From assembly GCF_038396675.1 (NCBI RefSeq), contig NC_088931.1:23877501-23941500 (forward strand): 64,000 bases of DNA, given 5' to 3'. A model generated the notes under the pieces. It worked only from the letters and a program-made list of their open reading frames with translations. It was not told where the DNA came from and did not search any database. Made by a program: the position numbers and the translations under genes. The DNA comes from Hydra vulgaris. Its lineage: Eukaryota > Cnidaria > Hydrozoa > Anthoathecata > Hydridae. Shown here piece after piece: positions 23,309 through 35,700 of the stretch (position 1 is its first letter; each line of letters opens with the position of its first letter).

Positions 23309-26300
23309 TTAAAAGAAATCATTAATAAGATTTTTATACTTTAAAATACTCTTTTTTATTAGTTTTTGAAAGCAATTTATATTGTTTACATCTTGTAAAT
23401 TATTATATTTTGCTAAGATTTTATTCCAGATATGCGGAGCACGATACGTAATTTTAAATTGTTCTTGTTTAGTTTTGCACAACGGTTCAATTAAGCCTGT
23501 TGTGCGTAAAGTATACTTAATGTTAGGTTTTATTTCATAAAGATCATTAAAAATTGAGGGGCATTGTTGAAATTTACTTTTGTACATGAGACATAAAATT
23601 TTATAAACGTTTATCTCGTATAACGTAAAGATGTTCATAATTTCGAACAGTGGTATTGCATGTTCGTTTTTATTTTTAAAATTTATTATTCTTAAGGCAT
23701 GTTTTTGTTTTCGATAGAGTGCTTCAAGCTTGCTTTTAGATGTACTACACCACGCAATATTCGCGTAATTCAAGTAACTTTGTATAAAACTGAAATAGAT
23801 TTGTTTTAGATGATGCTTATTAAGTAAATCCCGTGACTTATATAGAACGCCGATACTTTTTGATATTTTGCTTCCAATATAGGCAATATGTTTATTCCAG
23901 GTAATATTTTCGTCAATGAGAACACCAAGAAATTTTGTGACTCTCTCGCGACTAACTTCTGTGTTTTCAATAAGTAGTTTTGGAAAAGAAATAGGATTTT
24001 TTTTTTTTTTTTTTAAAGGGTGGAATAATGAGAACTTTGATTTACTTGAATTAATAGAAAGTTTATTTGCATTGAACCATAGTGAAATTTTATCTAACTC
24101 GTTGTTCATTTGTACAAAGAGTTGAGGTATATCTTTTCCTGAAATAAAAAAGTTACTGTCGTCAGCAAACATTATTGTTGATATATTTGTCGCTCTCCAG
24201 AGATCATTCACGTATATTAGGAAAAGTAGAGGCCCAAGAATAGATCCTTGGGACACTCCACAAGAAATTAAAGATGAATTTGTTAGTTTTTTATTTCCGT
24301 TATATATGGACTGTGTACGTTTACTCAGGTAATTTGCTATCCACCTGCAGGGTACGCCTCTTATGCCGTACATCATAAGCTTTTTTATCATTATTTTATG
24401 ATCCACTGTGTCAAAGGCCTTGGAGAGGTCAATAAACACGCCTAAAGTAAATTCTCCGTTTGCAAAAGAGTTTTTTATTTCATTAATTAAGTGAAGTATT
24501 GCATGTTCAGTTGAAGTGCTTTTCTGGAATCCAAACTGTTTTGAATAGAATAAGTCATTATTTTTAAAAAATGCATATAACCTATTGAACATAATTCGCT
24601 TAAAAATCTTAGAAAAAATGGAAAGTATAGATATTGGTCTATAGTTTCCAATATCCGTTTTATCGCCTGATTTATATATAGGTTTAACTTTTGCTGATTT
24701 AAGTATATCAGGAAAGATACCCTCATTCAGAGAACGTTTACAAATTTTAAATAAAGGCACTTTTAACTCATTAAAACAGTCAATGACAATGTTGCTGTTT
24801 ATACCATCAATTCCAGATGACTTATTACGTTTCAAGCTTTTAAAAGCTGTTTCGTATTCTTTAAAGGTTTCTCATTTTTGAATTGATTTTTATTGCACTG
24901 AAGGTATTCCTTAAATGATTTATTTACATTTAGAATTTTTGCCGCAAGTTTAGGTCCTATATTCACAAAAAAATTGTTAAATTCATTTGCTATATTGTTT
25001 TCATTGTCAATGGTTTTATTTTTAATATGTAAGATTTTCGGAAAAGATTCATTGATTTTCGGTTTTCTAATTATTTCATTTAGTACTTGCCAAGTTTTCC
25101 TAGAACTTAGTTGACACTTTTCAAGTTGGTTTTTTATAATAGTTTGATTTTGCAGTTCGTTTGACTTTCTCAAATAAAGTCCTATAGTTTTTATATTCTA
25201 CCTTGGTCTTTACGCACTTATTTTTTAGATATCTATCGTACAGTCGATGTTTTCGCTTCAAAGCTTTTTTTAAGCCTTTACTAAACCATGGCGAATTTAA
25301 GGTTTTAACTTTAATTTTTACTTCTGTCTCTGGGAAGTGTTTTTCATACAAGTTTGAAAAATTGTGATGGAAGTTGTTAAACATGGAATTAGCATCATTG
25401 AGTGATTCTAATGGAGACCAGTCTATATTTCCTAATTCATGCTGAAACGCTACTTGATTGTTTAATGATAGGAGGCGTTTAGTAACTGTGACTTTATTTT
25501 GTTTTTGTTTATTTGACGTATTAGCGGATATGAAAATTGGCATGTGATCTGAAATTGGTGTTTTAATTATTCCTTTTTTTAACGAGTTTTCAAATAAAAA
25601 GTTAGTTAATATATTGTCTATTAATGTTGCTGAATTTCTTGTTATTCTTGTTGGTTTGTTTATTAAAGGGATCACACCATATCGAAATAAATCATTGTAA
25701 AAGTTTTAACTTTCTATATCATTGTCATAATTTAGGGCGTTAATATTAAAGTCACCTAATACAAACAGTTTTTTTTTTTCTAGAGAAACTTTTTAAATAA
25801 TATTCTGGAGATGATTTGAGAAATTTTCTGTGGACGCATTTGGCGATTTGTAACAACAGGTTACTAAAATATTTTTAGTTTTATCATTAACTATTTCAAT
25901 CGAAACAAATTCGCCGTTGCATTCAGATACGCACATGTCTTTTCGGATTTTAAACCGCAAGCTATTTTTGACGTAAATAACAACACCACCACCTCTTTTT
26001 TTAGACTTTCTTTGTAAGTGAATTGCGTCATATTCTAGTAAGTCAAACCTACAACTTTCACTAAATGCATCATCAGTTAGCCAAGTTTCACTTGAACAAA
26101 TTATATTGAAAATAAAATTGCTTTACTCTAAGAATATTTTAAAGTTTTCAAAACTTGCTTTAGCGCTTCTTATGTTAAGATGAAGAAGAGATAAGTTCTC
26201 AAAAGGTTCAATATCCGATAAATATTGCTTTATTTCGTCCGGAAATAAATACTGTGCTTCCCTATTCATTAATGAATAGTCATCAAATATAATTTTATCA

Positions 26301-26398
26301 TGATCGTGCTCATCGAGCGTGTTTAAATTATTTAATCTAAAAACATGAAATGAACTATTTTCGAAGTAATTTTCGTTTTCAGTCATATTCGAAACCAT
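23309..26398 (-). pseudogene. LINE ORF2: APE endonuclease plus reverse transcriptase
   Basis: Starts at ATG 26396-26398 with LLHLNIRSAKASFENFK. The endonuclease continues with SSETWLTDD, RGGGVVIYV, VLGDFNIN (catalytic GDFN, near 25740) and ISDHMPIF (catalytic SDH, near 25550). The RT segment 24835-23309 is a 508-codon open frame with KSSGIDGI, NYRPISIL, FIDLSKAFDTVDH, GVSQGSILGPLLFL, intact FADD and FLGVLIDENITW. Breaks: frame changes near 26110, 25700, 25140 and 24840, plus a few stops. Role: nicks target DNA and reverse-transcribes LINE RNA. The RT half is strikingly intact compared with the 5' half. Confidence 0.85.
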
Positions 26399-26584
26399 TT
26401 TTAATTTTTTAATAAATATTTATTAAAATATTTAAAGTTTTTTTTTTATTATTATTTTTTATTTCTCTCTTCCTTTAGAAAACTTATTTCTTTTGTTCGT
26501 AAAAATATAAAATAAAGCACTTATGTATATAACAAGATATACAAATATAAACTATAAAAAGATAGAAGATATTAAGAACATAAA

Positions 26585-27245
26585 TTACTTTTCCTTTTGA
26601 TTCCAATCCCGAATGATTAATTTATCGTACGATACGTAAGCGAATTTCCCCGCATGTTTTTCCACTTTCATTTTTTCTTTCAACTCCTTTCTTATTAGGT
26701 TTGTTTCTGCGCAAAAATCTTCATTAATGTAAATGATTTTTCCTTTTAATGTTTATGACTTTCTTAAGATAGCAATTTTATCCTTAAAATCTAATAGCTT
26801 TAAGACAATAGTTCTAGGTTTTTTATTGTTTCTCAGTCCAGTGCGATGTGCACGCTCAATTTTTATACTTTTTAAGCCAAGTTGCTCATCAAACAGTTTA
26901 AGAACCTTCACTTCACTCACTTTTATTGTTTTTTGTTTCATTATAATTTTTATTTTTTTCCACTGTGTTAACGGCGGTTTTTATCTTCTTCTCAACAAGT
27001 TCTTCATGATAATTTAAACTCGTTTTTAATTCTTCCACATCTTTTGATATAGCTTTAATAATATTAACATTGTCGTTGGACATCATTTCCACTTTATCAA
27101 GACGCTGATTTGTTACTTTTAGATTAGCGTTGATTATATTTGCAAAAATTTTTTCTTGTTTTTTCAGTATTGCTTCAATTTTGTTCTCAAACTCCTCAAA
27201 CATATCCTTTATCATTCTTTTAATTTCCACTAATGTAACTGTCAT
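26585..27245 (-). pseudogene. LINE ORF1 (coiled coil plus L1-ORF1p-like RNA-binding domain)
   Basis: Residues 1-90 form a probable coiled coil (EIKRMIKDMFEEFENKIEAI... with heptad-like spacing) ending in a Lys-rich tail. A frameshift near 26930 leads to IKIERAHRTG, NNKKPRTIVLKLLDFKDK and, after a stop near 26750, KIIYINEDFCAETNLIRKEL and SYDKLIIRDW. This order (coiled coil, ERAHRTG, KPR, YI-x-EDF) matches Transposase_22/L1-ORF1p-type RNA-binding chaperones. Ends at TAA 26585-26587. Confidence 0.75.
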
Positions 27246-27959
27246 TTTTGTAGATTTGTTGTTTTATTTTTTTATATTATTATCATTTTTTAATTTAATT
27301 TTTTTTTTTTTTTTTTTTTTTACCACGTTGCAAAAACACGTCCGATCGTTACACAAATTAAAGCCGTGAAAATTGATCCATTTTACTCGATACATTTTTT
27401 TTAACATTTTAAACAAAATTTAAGTTCATTAACAAGTCTCTAATGTCATGCGTTAATCTCCTAGTGTTCATAAATTATGACCATATAAGTTTTGAACAAC
27501 CTCCCCAATGTGGATTTAAAATTAGGGGTTATCCATAAATGATGTCTTAGGGGTTATCCATAAATGATGTCAGTAAATATAATGTGGGGGGGGGGGGGAG
27601 AGAGTTCTGGAAAGTTTGACACTAATTGACAATGGGGAGGGGGATGTTGAGGCAAAAATGATGTCAATTTAAACTATTTTTTTAGTTTTAATGAGCAGAT
27701 TTTAACGGTATTTACATCTACTAAATGGTATAGAAATGATGTTTTGTTTGTGGGGAAATTAATATTAAATGTGGGGAATTTGATATTATATTTTATTAAA
27801 TTATTTATAATATAATATTATAAATTAATATAATAAGTTTCCCAGAGACATTAAATAAATAACAACTGCTAACATAAAATAAAAATTACTATCGTTTTAT
27901 TAATATATTACCATTTGAATGCGAATCAAATTATGTTAGAAATATTTACTCTATGTATA

Positions 27960-28190
27960 TAAAATTCACAATCGTTATTTGCTCCCTAGCGGATTATAAA
28001 ATGTGGTTCAAAGTAAACTCATAAAAGTAAACTCATAAATTTGTCATTTTTTGAAATTAAATTGTCGTTATTTCAAATACGAAACTCTAATTGCTCTCTA
28101 CTTGATTGTAAAACGTGATGCAATGCAAACGCATAAAGTCTATTGAAAATTCGAAACTCTAATTTTTCCCTAGTGGGTTGAAGAAACTCT
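27960..28190 (+). repeat. Diverged tandem repeats in the 5' region of the 3.4-kb transposon
   Basis: Three imperfect units share GAAACTCTAATTGCTCCCTAG-like text, GGATTATAAAATGTGG and AAACTCATAAA, spaced roughly 80-100 bp. Possibly transposase-binding subterminal repeats. Confidence 0.55.
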
Positions 28191-28270
28191 TTTAAAAAGC
28201 TTGCGCTGACAATTAGCAATATCATTATTCTGATTGTGATATAAACAATACTAATAAATCAATATTAAAA

Positions 28271-30685
28271 TATGGATAAATCCGCATTACTTAACTTATT
28301 GATAGTCTCGTATGAAAATGCTCATCCCGATAAAAAAAAAGGCTGATATCCAGAAAGAAGTTCACAGTATATGGAATTCATTAAAAGAAGAGAAACTGGT
28401 GCATAAAGATCTTGAATCTGAAGCTGAAGCTGAAGAGGATAATTTGAAAAAGAAAAAGAAGAAACTAGCTCATCAATGTAAAGAACTGGCCAAAAAAAAG
28501 TATGATTAAGCTCAACAGAAGAAAACTAGAGAACTGAAAAAAGCTGGAATTGAGGAAAACTGCTTGGAGCATCCAGAAGTCAAAGAAAATCTAAAAATCA
28601 GAAAGAAATCTGGTCGACCGTCATTAGAAGTAGATCAACCTCTTCTTTTGAAGGCGATTATGGATATTGCTCTCCATGGTTCGTCCGCTGATGAAAGACG
28701 TCGGTAAGAGGTTCTTCGAGTAATAATTGCTTAGCTATGTTTGTTAATATTGTATTTGTTAGAATTTTACTCTTAATTAGTAATTGCACTATTGTTAATA
28801 TCCTTGAAATGTTAACAACTAATTTCAAGATTTGATTTGAATATAATTTACGAAATAAATCCCGTTTTCTGTAAAAAAAGTTAATTATATCCAAATATAT
28901 TTCTTTATTATTTAGAGAATTAAAACTCTCGACGAATTGACATCCGAGGTGAACAAAATTGGATTTGCAATCAGCAAGAGCGCCCTCTATACTCGTCTAT
29001 TTCCAAGAAGTTACGGAACATTAGAAGGTAAAAAGGCACGTCAAAACAGTCCCTGTTAGATTGATCAGTCCTTAGAATGAATCTCATTTAAAACATGTTG
29101 ACGGACTCTTTTGCAGTTCAACAATAAAATATGTGGAAGAATTTTGTTCTATTTTAGGGCCAGATGAAGTGTGTTTCATTAGCCAAGACGACAAGGCTAG
29201 AGTACCAATTGGAATCACAGCAGCCAAAAAACAGGCGCCGTTGTTGATGCATTTGGAGTACCGGGTAACTCTCCCGGACCACAACTGGGTCGTGGCTGCT
29301 AAACACAAGCTTATACCGTCTGTATACGTTGGAATTACGATCAAAAAAGATGGTCTCGGAAAAACAGATGCTGTTAATTATTTTGGACCTACCTAAATTG
29401 CTGTTCGATCACAAAAACACGCATACTAAACCGCCTTCGTTCATGGATTAGACTTTCAGCAGCTCTTCGGATATCAAAGAATTCGATTCTATTACCAGAG
29501 ATCCTCAAACTAATATGGTTAAGCCTATCGTTGTGTTTAGCGTCGATGGAGAACCCGACGAAAATCCCAGATACCAGAATGTATTTGAAATCGGAATTCA
29601 CTATTTCTTGAAGAATAACCTTGACGCTCTTTTCATTATGACGAACGCTCCAGGCCGCAGTGCATTCAACAGAGCTGAGCGACGAATGGCACCTCTAAGT
29701 AAAGAACTGGGGTGATTAACCCTGGTGATTCTTCCGCACGAACATTACGGAACTCATCTTGATTCTCAAGGTAATTACATTGACAAAAGTTAATTTGTAA
29801 AAATATTAATATAATTTTTAACCTATAATAACTAACATATCTTTTTAAATCAGGCAGGACAATAGATGAAAATTTAGAAAAACAGAACTTTGGTTTTGCT
29901 GGACAGGCTTTGGCTGATATTTGGTCTGATCTTTTCAAATTGACGGTTATCCAACCATTGCAGAGTATATTGATGCAGACAAATCAGAGCTAGAGTCAAG
30001 GAGCCTTTTATTACACGATGAACGTTGGATTGCCGATCATCTTCGTAGAAGTCAATATTTTACTCAAATTGTGAAATGTGAAAATTGTTCTTGTTGTCGG
30101 ATGACTATTAAAAGATATTACTTTACTCTAATTAGAGCAAGATTTCTTCCGCCACCTGTCCCTGTCAACCCAACAAAACACGGGCTCAAAGCAGTAAATA
30201 TCTCATAAGGAGCAAAAGAAGTGTTTCCATCATCCGTCTTTATGCTCATCGCATCAAACATCGAAAGTATTCTTCCTCGTACTGTCAAAGGATTTCCAAT
30301 TTTACCGTATGATGCGTTTTGTCCATCAATTCAGTCTAGCCTAGCTGATAGAATCTGTAAAAAGTGCAATATCTTTTTTGCCTCTCAAGCTATGTTGAAA
30401 AAGCACACTTTTATCCTTTTTTCTGCTATAACACTCCCTCTAATCAAAAGGGTCCAATCTGTTCGTATCGCTGCCAATCGTCAGAAAGAATTTTTGGCAA
30501 TCATCGCCTTGCAGAAGAGTTCGGAAACTGTTGAATGGTTAGATGAAAATGAAGTTGACGCAACGAATTTGATTGTACCTCAAAAATACGATATCCTTTT
30601 AGAGCGCGAAGAGCATTCACTACCTATTGTTTCAATCGATGATCACTTCAACAACCCATGGCAAGAATATATTAAAGATATATAA
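28271..30685 (+). pseudogene. Spliced DDE-like transposase of an unassigned superfamily (Zator-like?)
   Basis: Exon 1 starts at ATG 28271 and ends at CG-GTAAGAG near 28704; it has a Lys/Glu-rich helical region and KKSGRPSLEV. Exon 2 follows a TTATTTAG acceptor (28915) with TLDELTSEVNKIGFAISKSA. Then come FISQDDKARVPIGITAAKKQ, RVTLPDHNWVVAAKHKLIPS, VFSVDGEPDENPRY and NAPGRSAFNRAERRMAPLS, which give plausible D, D and E residues. A donor CAAG-GTAATT lies near 29770 and the last exon follows TTTAAATCAG (29854), with ERWIADHLRRSQYF, C-x2-C-x2-C pairs, and a C2H2 finger CKKCNIFFASQAMLKKH. The end is ESIDDHF-like text at TAA 30683-30685. Breaks: A-run frameshift near 28335, stops near 28507 and 29058, a frameshift near 29400 and others near 29713 and 29940. 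Confidence 0.7.
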
Positions 30686-30951
30686 CACTATTTGCTTAGT
30701 TGATTATTTAAAAAGATATCGACTGTTATATAATATAACTTGATGAGATCTACTATTATATAAATGTATAATTTAGTCAGAAAAAAAATCAACGGTTTTT
30801 AAGCATTTTTATTGTTTTTTAGGGGGGAGTACATAAAAACTGACATCATAAATAACGGGGGGTCGGCCAAAAATTGACAGTTTGACAAAGGAGGGAGGGG
30901 GAGTCGAAAAATTGGGAAAAAACACTGACATCGTTTATGGATGACCCCTTA

Positions 30952-31300
30952 TTATTATATTTAAATTTTAAGTTCTATTGTTATGTTTATCAATCTTATT
31001 ATTATATTTAAATTATAAGTTAGTATAATTAAATTATAAGTAAATTACAAATATTATCTTATTATATTTATATAATAAATGTTATATTTATATAAAAAAA
31101 TATTACCTTATTATTATTTTATTAAATTATAGTTAAATAATAATTATATATTTAAATTATACTATTATAATTAAATTATACGTTCGTCTGACAATCAAAT
31201 TCTGTTTCTCATTCAAAAGTTCGGAGAGAAAATTAATTTAACCCATTTTTTTTGTGAATAAGTAATCAAATGAGCGAACATCTTTGTTAAAATTGCATTA
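30952..31300. other. AT-rich, no gene seen
   Basis: Degenerate TTATTATATTTAAATTATA repeats only. Confidence 0.7.
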
Positions 31301-31304
31301 TTGG

Positions 31305-31535
31305 CGCGAGTGGATTAAAAAAGCAATTGCTTTTACTCAGTAATTGGTCGTGAATTTACGTGAATAGAAATTTCAGAAACTTTGTTTAAATTTTTATTTA
31401 CGTAAAGCTGAGCAATTAATGAGTAAATTACTTAACTTTACGCGAATAAAAATTTCAGCAAAACTGCTTAAGTTTTTATTAATGTATAACTGACCAATTA
31501 ATGAGTAAAAGTAATCGCTTTTTTTATTCAAGCGC
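31305..31535. mobile_element. Foldback MITE, about 230 bp
   Basis: The left arm AAAAAGCAATTGCTTTTACT...AATTGGTC and right arm GACCAATTAATGAGTAAAAG...GCGC are inverted over about 45 bp. Weaker pairing extends through both halves (AAATTTTTATT...ACG). Target duplication not resolved. Confidence 0.65.
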
Positions 31536-32505
31536 TTTTTTTATATAGTCAAGTGCAATTGAGGTCTTTTTAATGTGTTGTTAAAAACCACATTAAACTC
31601 ATTTGAAGATTGTTATGTAGTAAATTTATAATATTAAAAAAATATTGAAATGACATCAAAACTCCAAATGACGATCATTGCCCATGATTAATTATTGTTT
31701 AAAACTTGCGTACATATTCATCAATAAAATGAAAGTAAAAAACATTTTTCTTTTTCACTATTGTTTTATTCACAAACCTAAATAAATTTTAACACCTATT
31801 GGAATCTTCTACTTACTAATCCACATTTTATAAAGGACAACTCCTTGATCACATATTTTTAAAATAATTTTATTGAAGGTGATAAAGATTTTAGTGACTA
31901 AGGAAAATTTTTTAAATGATAAACTTACCTTCAACTTTTTTGAAGTAATCCCAAACTGGAGAGGGCATTTTATAAATAAATTTTCACGCACATTCACTGA
32001 GAATTGAAAAACAACTGAACTGAGTAATTAATGAACTTCAATTGAGCACAAAACAGTCCATTTTGAGGTTTTTAAATAGACATTAACTTTTTAATCAACA
32101 GCACACGCTGGCCAAAAAATTAAAAAATGAACTTCTGTTAGAAAAATTGTATTTTTAATTTTGTGCTCGTTTTCAGTTTTGAAACGATGCTGCAGTGAAA
32201 ATTTAATTACTCGTTATAAGTCCAAATTATATATTAAATAGATCTTCTATACCTCATTAAAAAATCGAGATTGTTCATTTAGTGTCCGTTTTTAAAATGA
32301 TTGTCTAGAAAGACAAACATTTTTTATAGACAATTCATTTTTGATAGTTGTAATTAAAATTGTTGCAATTAGTGCTTTGTCGAAGTCTATTTTTGTCCTT
32401 TTATAATAAGTCCGTTAGAGATTGTCTGGTTGCTATGTAATAATAATATAATTATGAAAAAGCAGTGATTTTGGTTAATGAGTATAATTTTGGTAAATAA
32501 AACAT
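31536..32505. other. AT-rich, no gene seen
   Basis: Short ORFs lack recognisable content; no repeats beyond simple sequence. Confidence 0.6.
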
Positions 32506-32542
32506 AAGAAAATACTTAAGTGCCAAACTTAAGTATTTTCTT
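32506..32542. repeat. Perfect 15-nt-arm hairpin
   Basis: AAGAAAATACTTAAG pairs with CTTAAGTATTTTCTT around a 7-nt loop. Confidence 0.85.
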
Positions 32543-32555
32543 GTTTATACCTAGT

Positions 32556-32690
32556 GAACGGAAACTTTCGGTTTCGGCCGAAGTTTCGGCCTAATTCGAA
32601 ACCGAAATTTCTGCTTCAACAATTTTTTTACTTTTCCTGTTTCGGCCGAAATTTCGGTTCAAACCGCAACCGAATTGAACCAAAACTTTT
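32556..32690. repeat. TTTCGGCCGAAA palindrome cluster, hAT-like terminus
   Basis: Repeated TTTCGG/CCGAAA motifs with two TTTCGGCCGAAR palindromes after CTAGTGAACGGAAAC. This style is common at hAT element ends. No transposase adjoins it. Confidence 0.45.
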
Positions 32691-32771
32691 ATAAGATTTT
32701 TGTGAATTGAAATTACATTACATAATAGTTTTAAGTTACCATTCTCAAATCATTCTTAAAATGAATTAACA

Positions 32772-35700
32772 TTTTTTTTTTTTTTAAACATCTTCGCTTC
32801 CAACCATCTTCGCTTCCAAGGCTGCTGGCAGCCACTAATTAAAGTTAGAAGTTACTGAAAGAAAAAAGATGAAGATTGTAGAGCAAGATAACGATTGACG
32901 GACGACTTAAAGGATTGCAAATTATATGAACCAGGAAAGCAAGATAAGGGAAGCGAATTCCAAAGAGCTGATGTTCGAGGAAAAAAACTAGACGAATAAG
33001 CGTTTTTGGAGCACTTAGGAACAGTTACAGAAAAAGGATGACACTTAATTGAATGACGAGTAACACAAGAATGAGTTTTAGTAGATGGCACAAGAGACGC
33101 TAGCTCTTTAGAGCAGTGCCCATTATAGTATTTGTAGAAATGGTATATGGTTTCCAAGAAAGATTGGAAGTAAGAGTTAATCCTAGAAGATGAAGAGTAG
33201 ATGACTCATAGAGTACATCACCGTTCATAAATATAGGAAGATCTAAATTATTGCGATAACGATTGGCTGAAAAAAATTGAGTTTTATCTGAACTAAAGCT
33301 CACCAGCCACTGTGAGCCCCATACTGTAGCAGAAGTGAGATCCTTTTCAAGCTCAAATGCCCCCTCCAAGCAATCAGAGGGTGTTGGCTTCTTATCACGA
33401 CAAGAATAAATGGTAGTATTATCAGCAAACAATGCTACCTTAGATGTGAGAATATCTGGAAGATCGTTAATGTAAATTAAAAAGAGTATAGGGCCAAAGA
33501 TAGAACCTTGAGCAACCCCTGAAGTTACAGAATAAGAAGAAGAGTGCTCTCCATAGATGACAACTTTTATACTACGATTGGAAAGGAAGGATTCAATAAT
33601 CTTAAAGATGTTGCCGGATACACCATAAGAAAAAAGCTTATGGAGAAGACCAGCATGTCAAACTTTATCAAAAGCTTTTGAAATGTCAAGAGCGATGGCC
33701 TTAACCTCTCCAACTTTATCTAATGCTCGATAAAACCAATCAGTTATTACTGTTAGCAAATCAGCTGTAGAACGAGAAGATCGAAATCCATATTGATGGT
33801 CAGAAAGTAAGTTATTAGATTCAAGATGAGAAATTAAGTGTTTGTTAATTAAAGATTCAAAAACCTTGCTTATGATAGGAAGAAGACTTATGGGACGGTA
33901 GTTAGACGAATCAGATCCAGAATTTTTGAAGATAGGGATAACAGATGCCGCTTTCCAGCAGGCTGGAAAACAAGACTCTGATAAGCACTTGTTGAATAGT
34001 TTTGAGAGTATAGACGACAGCTCCGGAGAACACTTCTGCAAGACAATAACAGGTATGTTGTCTGGGCCACAAGCTGTAGAAGACTCTAGGCAGGAAATCA
34101 CTTTTGATACAGAAGCTGGAGTGATATGAATGTCAAGCAATGGATCAACCTGTTTGTTGGCAGTATCAGGTAGAATGCAACTAGTGGAATCAAGAGATGA
34201 TATTGATGAAAAGTTTTTAGCAAACAATTCAGCTTTGTCTTTAGGTGAGGTGACAAAGTCTGAACCATACAAGAGAGGTGGAATTGAAGATTTGCCCTTA
34301 TTATTGATATTATTAAAGATTCTCCAGAAGTCACGAGAGCCTAATTTTTGAGATGAGATACGAGATTTCATGACCTGCGGGTTTTGGCGTTAGACAAAAC
34401 TTTTTTACAATTGTTTGTAGCAGTAATAAACAGACGTCTGTTTTCTGGAGAATTGTTTTGCTGATAAATATGGAAGTAACGGTCTCGATTGGCAATCGCA
34501 GCAGCACAGTGTGAGGAAAACCATGGAGGAGAGTGAGGCTTGACCTGGAATCGTCGAGAGGGAACAAAAGATTCAATGCCAGCCTGAATCCACGAAGTTA
34601 TGTAAGAAGCACATTTGTCGACAGGAAGACAAAAGATTTCTACCCAAGGGCCATCACGAAGAAAATTACGGAAAGAATCCCAGTCAGCTTTACTGTAGTT
34701 GTAAGAGGTTCGATAATAGGGGGATTCAGGTAATGAAGAAGAATGAAATATTACTTTTAAAGAGATCAAACTGTGATCAGAAGCACCTAAGGGGGAATGT
34801 GGAGAAACTGAGCACTGATTAGAAACAAGACATAAGTCGAGTAGAGAAGGTAAATGATTAGGGTTGTCAGGAAAGTGAGTTGGAAAATTGACTATTTGAG
34901 TTAGGGATTGAGAAAAGCAAAAGTTGTGGGCATTAATGCTTGTCGAATCACTGACACTAGAGCCAAGCCATTCAGAGTGGTGAGCATTAAAGTCACCGAC
35001 AACAACTATATTAGCTGATGGATAAAGAGAGAGGGCTTGGTCAATATGATCAGAAATATCATCAAAAAGAGTGCAATCTTGAGATGAAGGAGAGCGATAT
35101 AGAACGAAGAGAAAGACAATAGTGTGAAGTGGTGCTAAACGAAAGCACATGAAAGAATAGTCTGTGGATTCAAATCTATTTTCGCGACAAATGGGTGAAT
35201 TCTTACAAATGTAAATGCCCAGGCCAAGCATGTGGCTATTGGAGTCTTTACGAATTAAAGGAAGATAACCATCAACACTAAGATCGCAAGATGAGACAGC
35301 TGAACTCAAATTAGTCTCACAAAGAGCAAGTAGGCCTGGTGAACTTTGCACGAGTTAAGACTTAACAGAAGAAAAGTTACTTCGAAGACCACGAATATTA
35401 GTGACTAATGAATGACTACGAATATTAGTGAACTTGGTGATGATGATGGTTTTTTGTGTTTTATAGTTTTTGTGACTTCATTTTTAAATTAGATCGAAGA
35501 ACTAATACTAAACCCTAAGCCGTAACAAAGGGTTCCAAATGTGGCCTCCGCAAGGCACATCAAAAGTACAAACAGGGACACCATCCATGCGCAACATGGC
35601 ACTGTTATTACTTTGATATTTTTCAGCTGTTGATGGAATCAGCCTCTATGAGAGCTACCACAGAATTTGGGAAACCTGACTACCAGCCGGCCTCAGAACC

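Larger units (their letters stand above)
22947..27370 (-). mobile_element. Near full-length two-ORF LINE (CR1/L2-like)
   Basis: The minus-strand order is complete: 5' region (to about 27370), ORF1 (27245-26585), ORF2 with endonuclease then reverse transcriptase (26398-23309), about 345 bp of 3' UTR, and a poly(A) seen as a T run at 22948-22963. The 3' end lies about 50 bp outside the right arm of the 7.4-kb element. Distinct from the LINE at 11.3 and 32.8 kb. Confidence 0.85.
27522..30951 (+). mobile_element. Complete 3.4-kb DNA transposon, GGGG ends, TTA target duplication
   Basis: The left end TTA-GGGGTTATCCATAAATGA and right end (reversed) TTA-side GGGGTCATCCATAAACGA match over about 25 bp and stay similar to AATG...GGGG tracts. 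TTA flanks both ends (27547-27549 or 27522-27524, and 30949-30951). The first 25 bp of the left end is tandemly duplicated (27522-27546, 27547-27571). It contains a spliced gene on the plus strand. A 3-bp duplication is known for PIF/Harbinger, Zator and Academ; the protein does not look like HARBI1. Confidence 0.8.

Noticed and set aside
32556..32690. Protein-binding operator from TTTCGGCCGAAA palindromes
   Set aside because: More simply explained as a hAT-like terminus; no adjacent gene to regulate.
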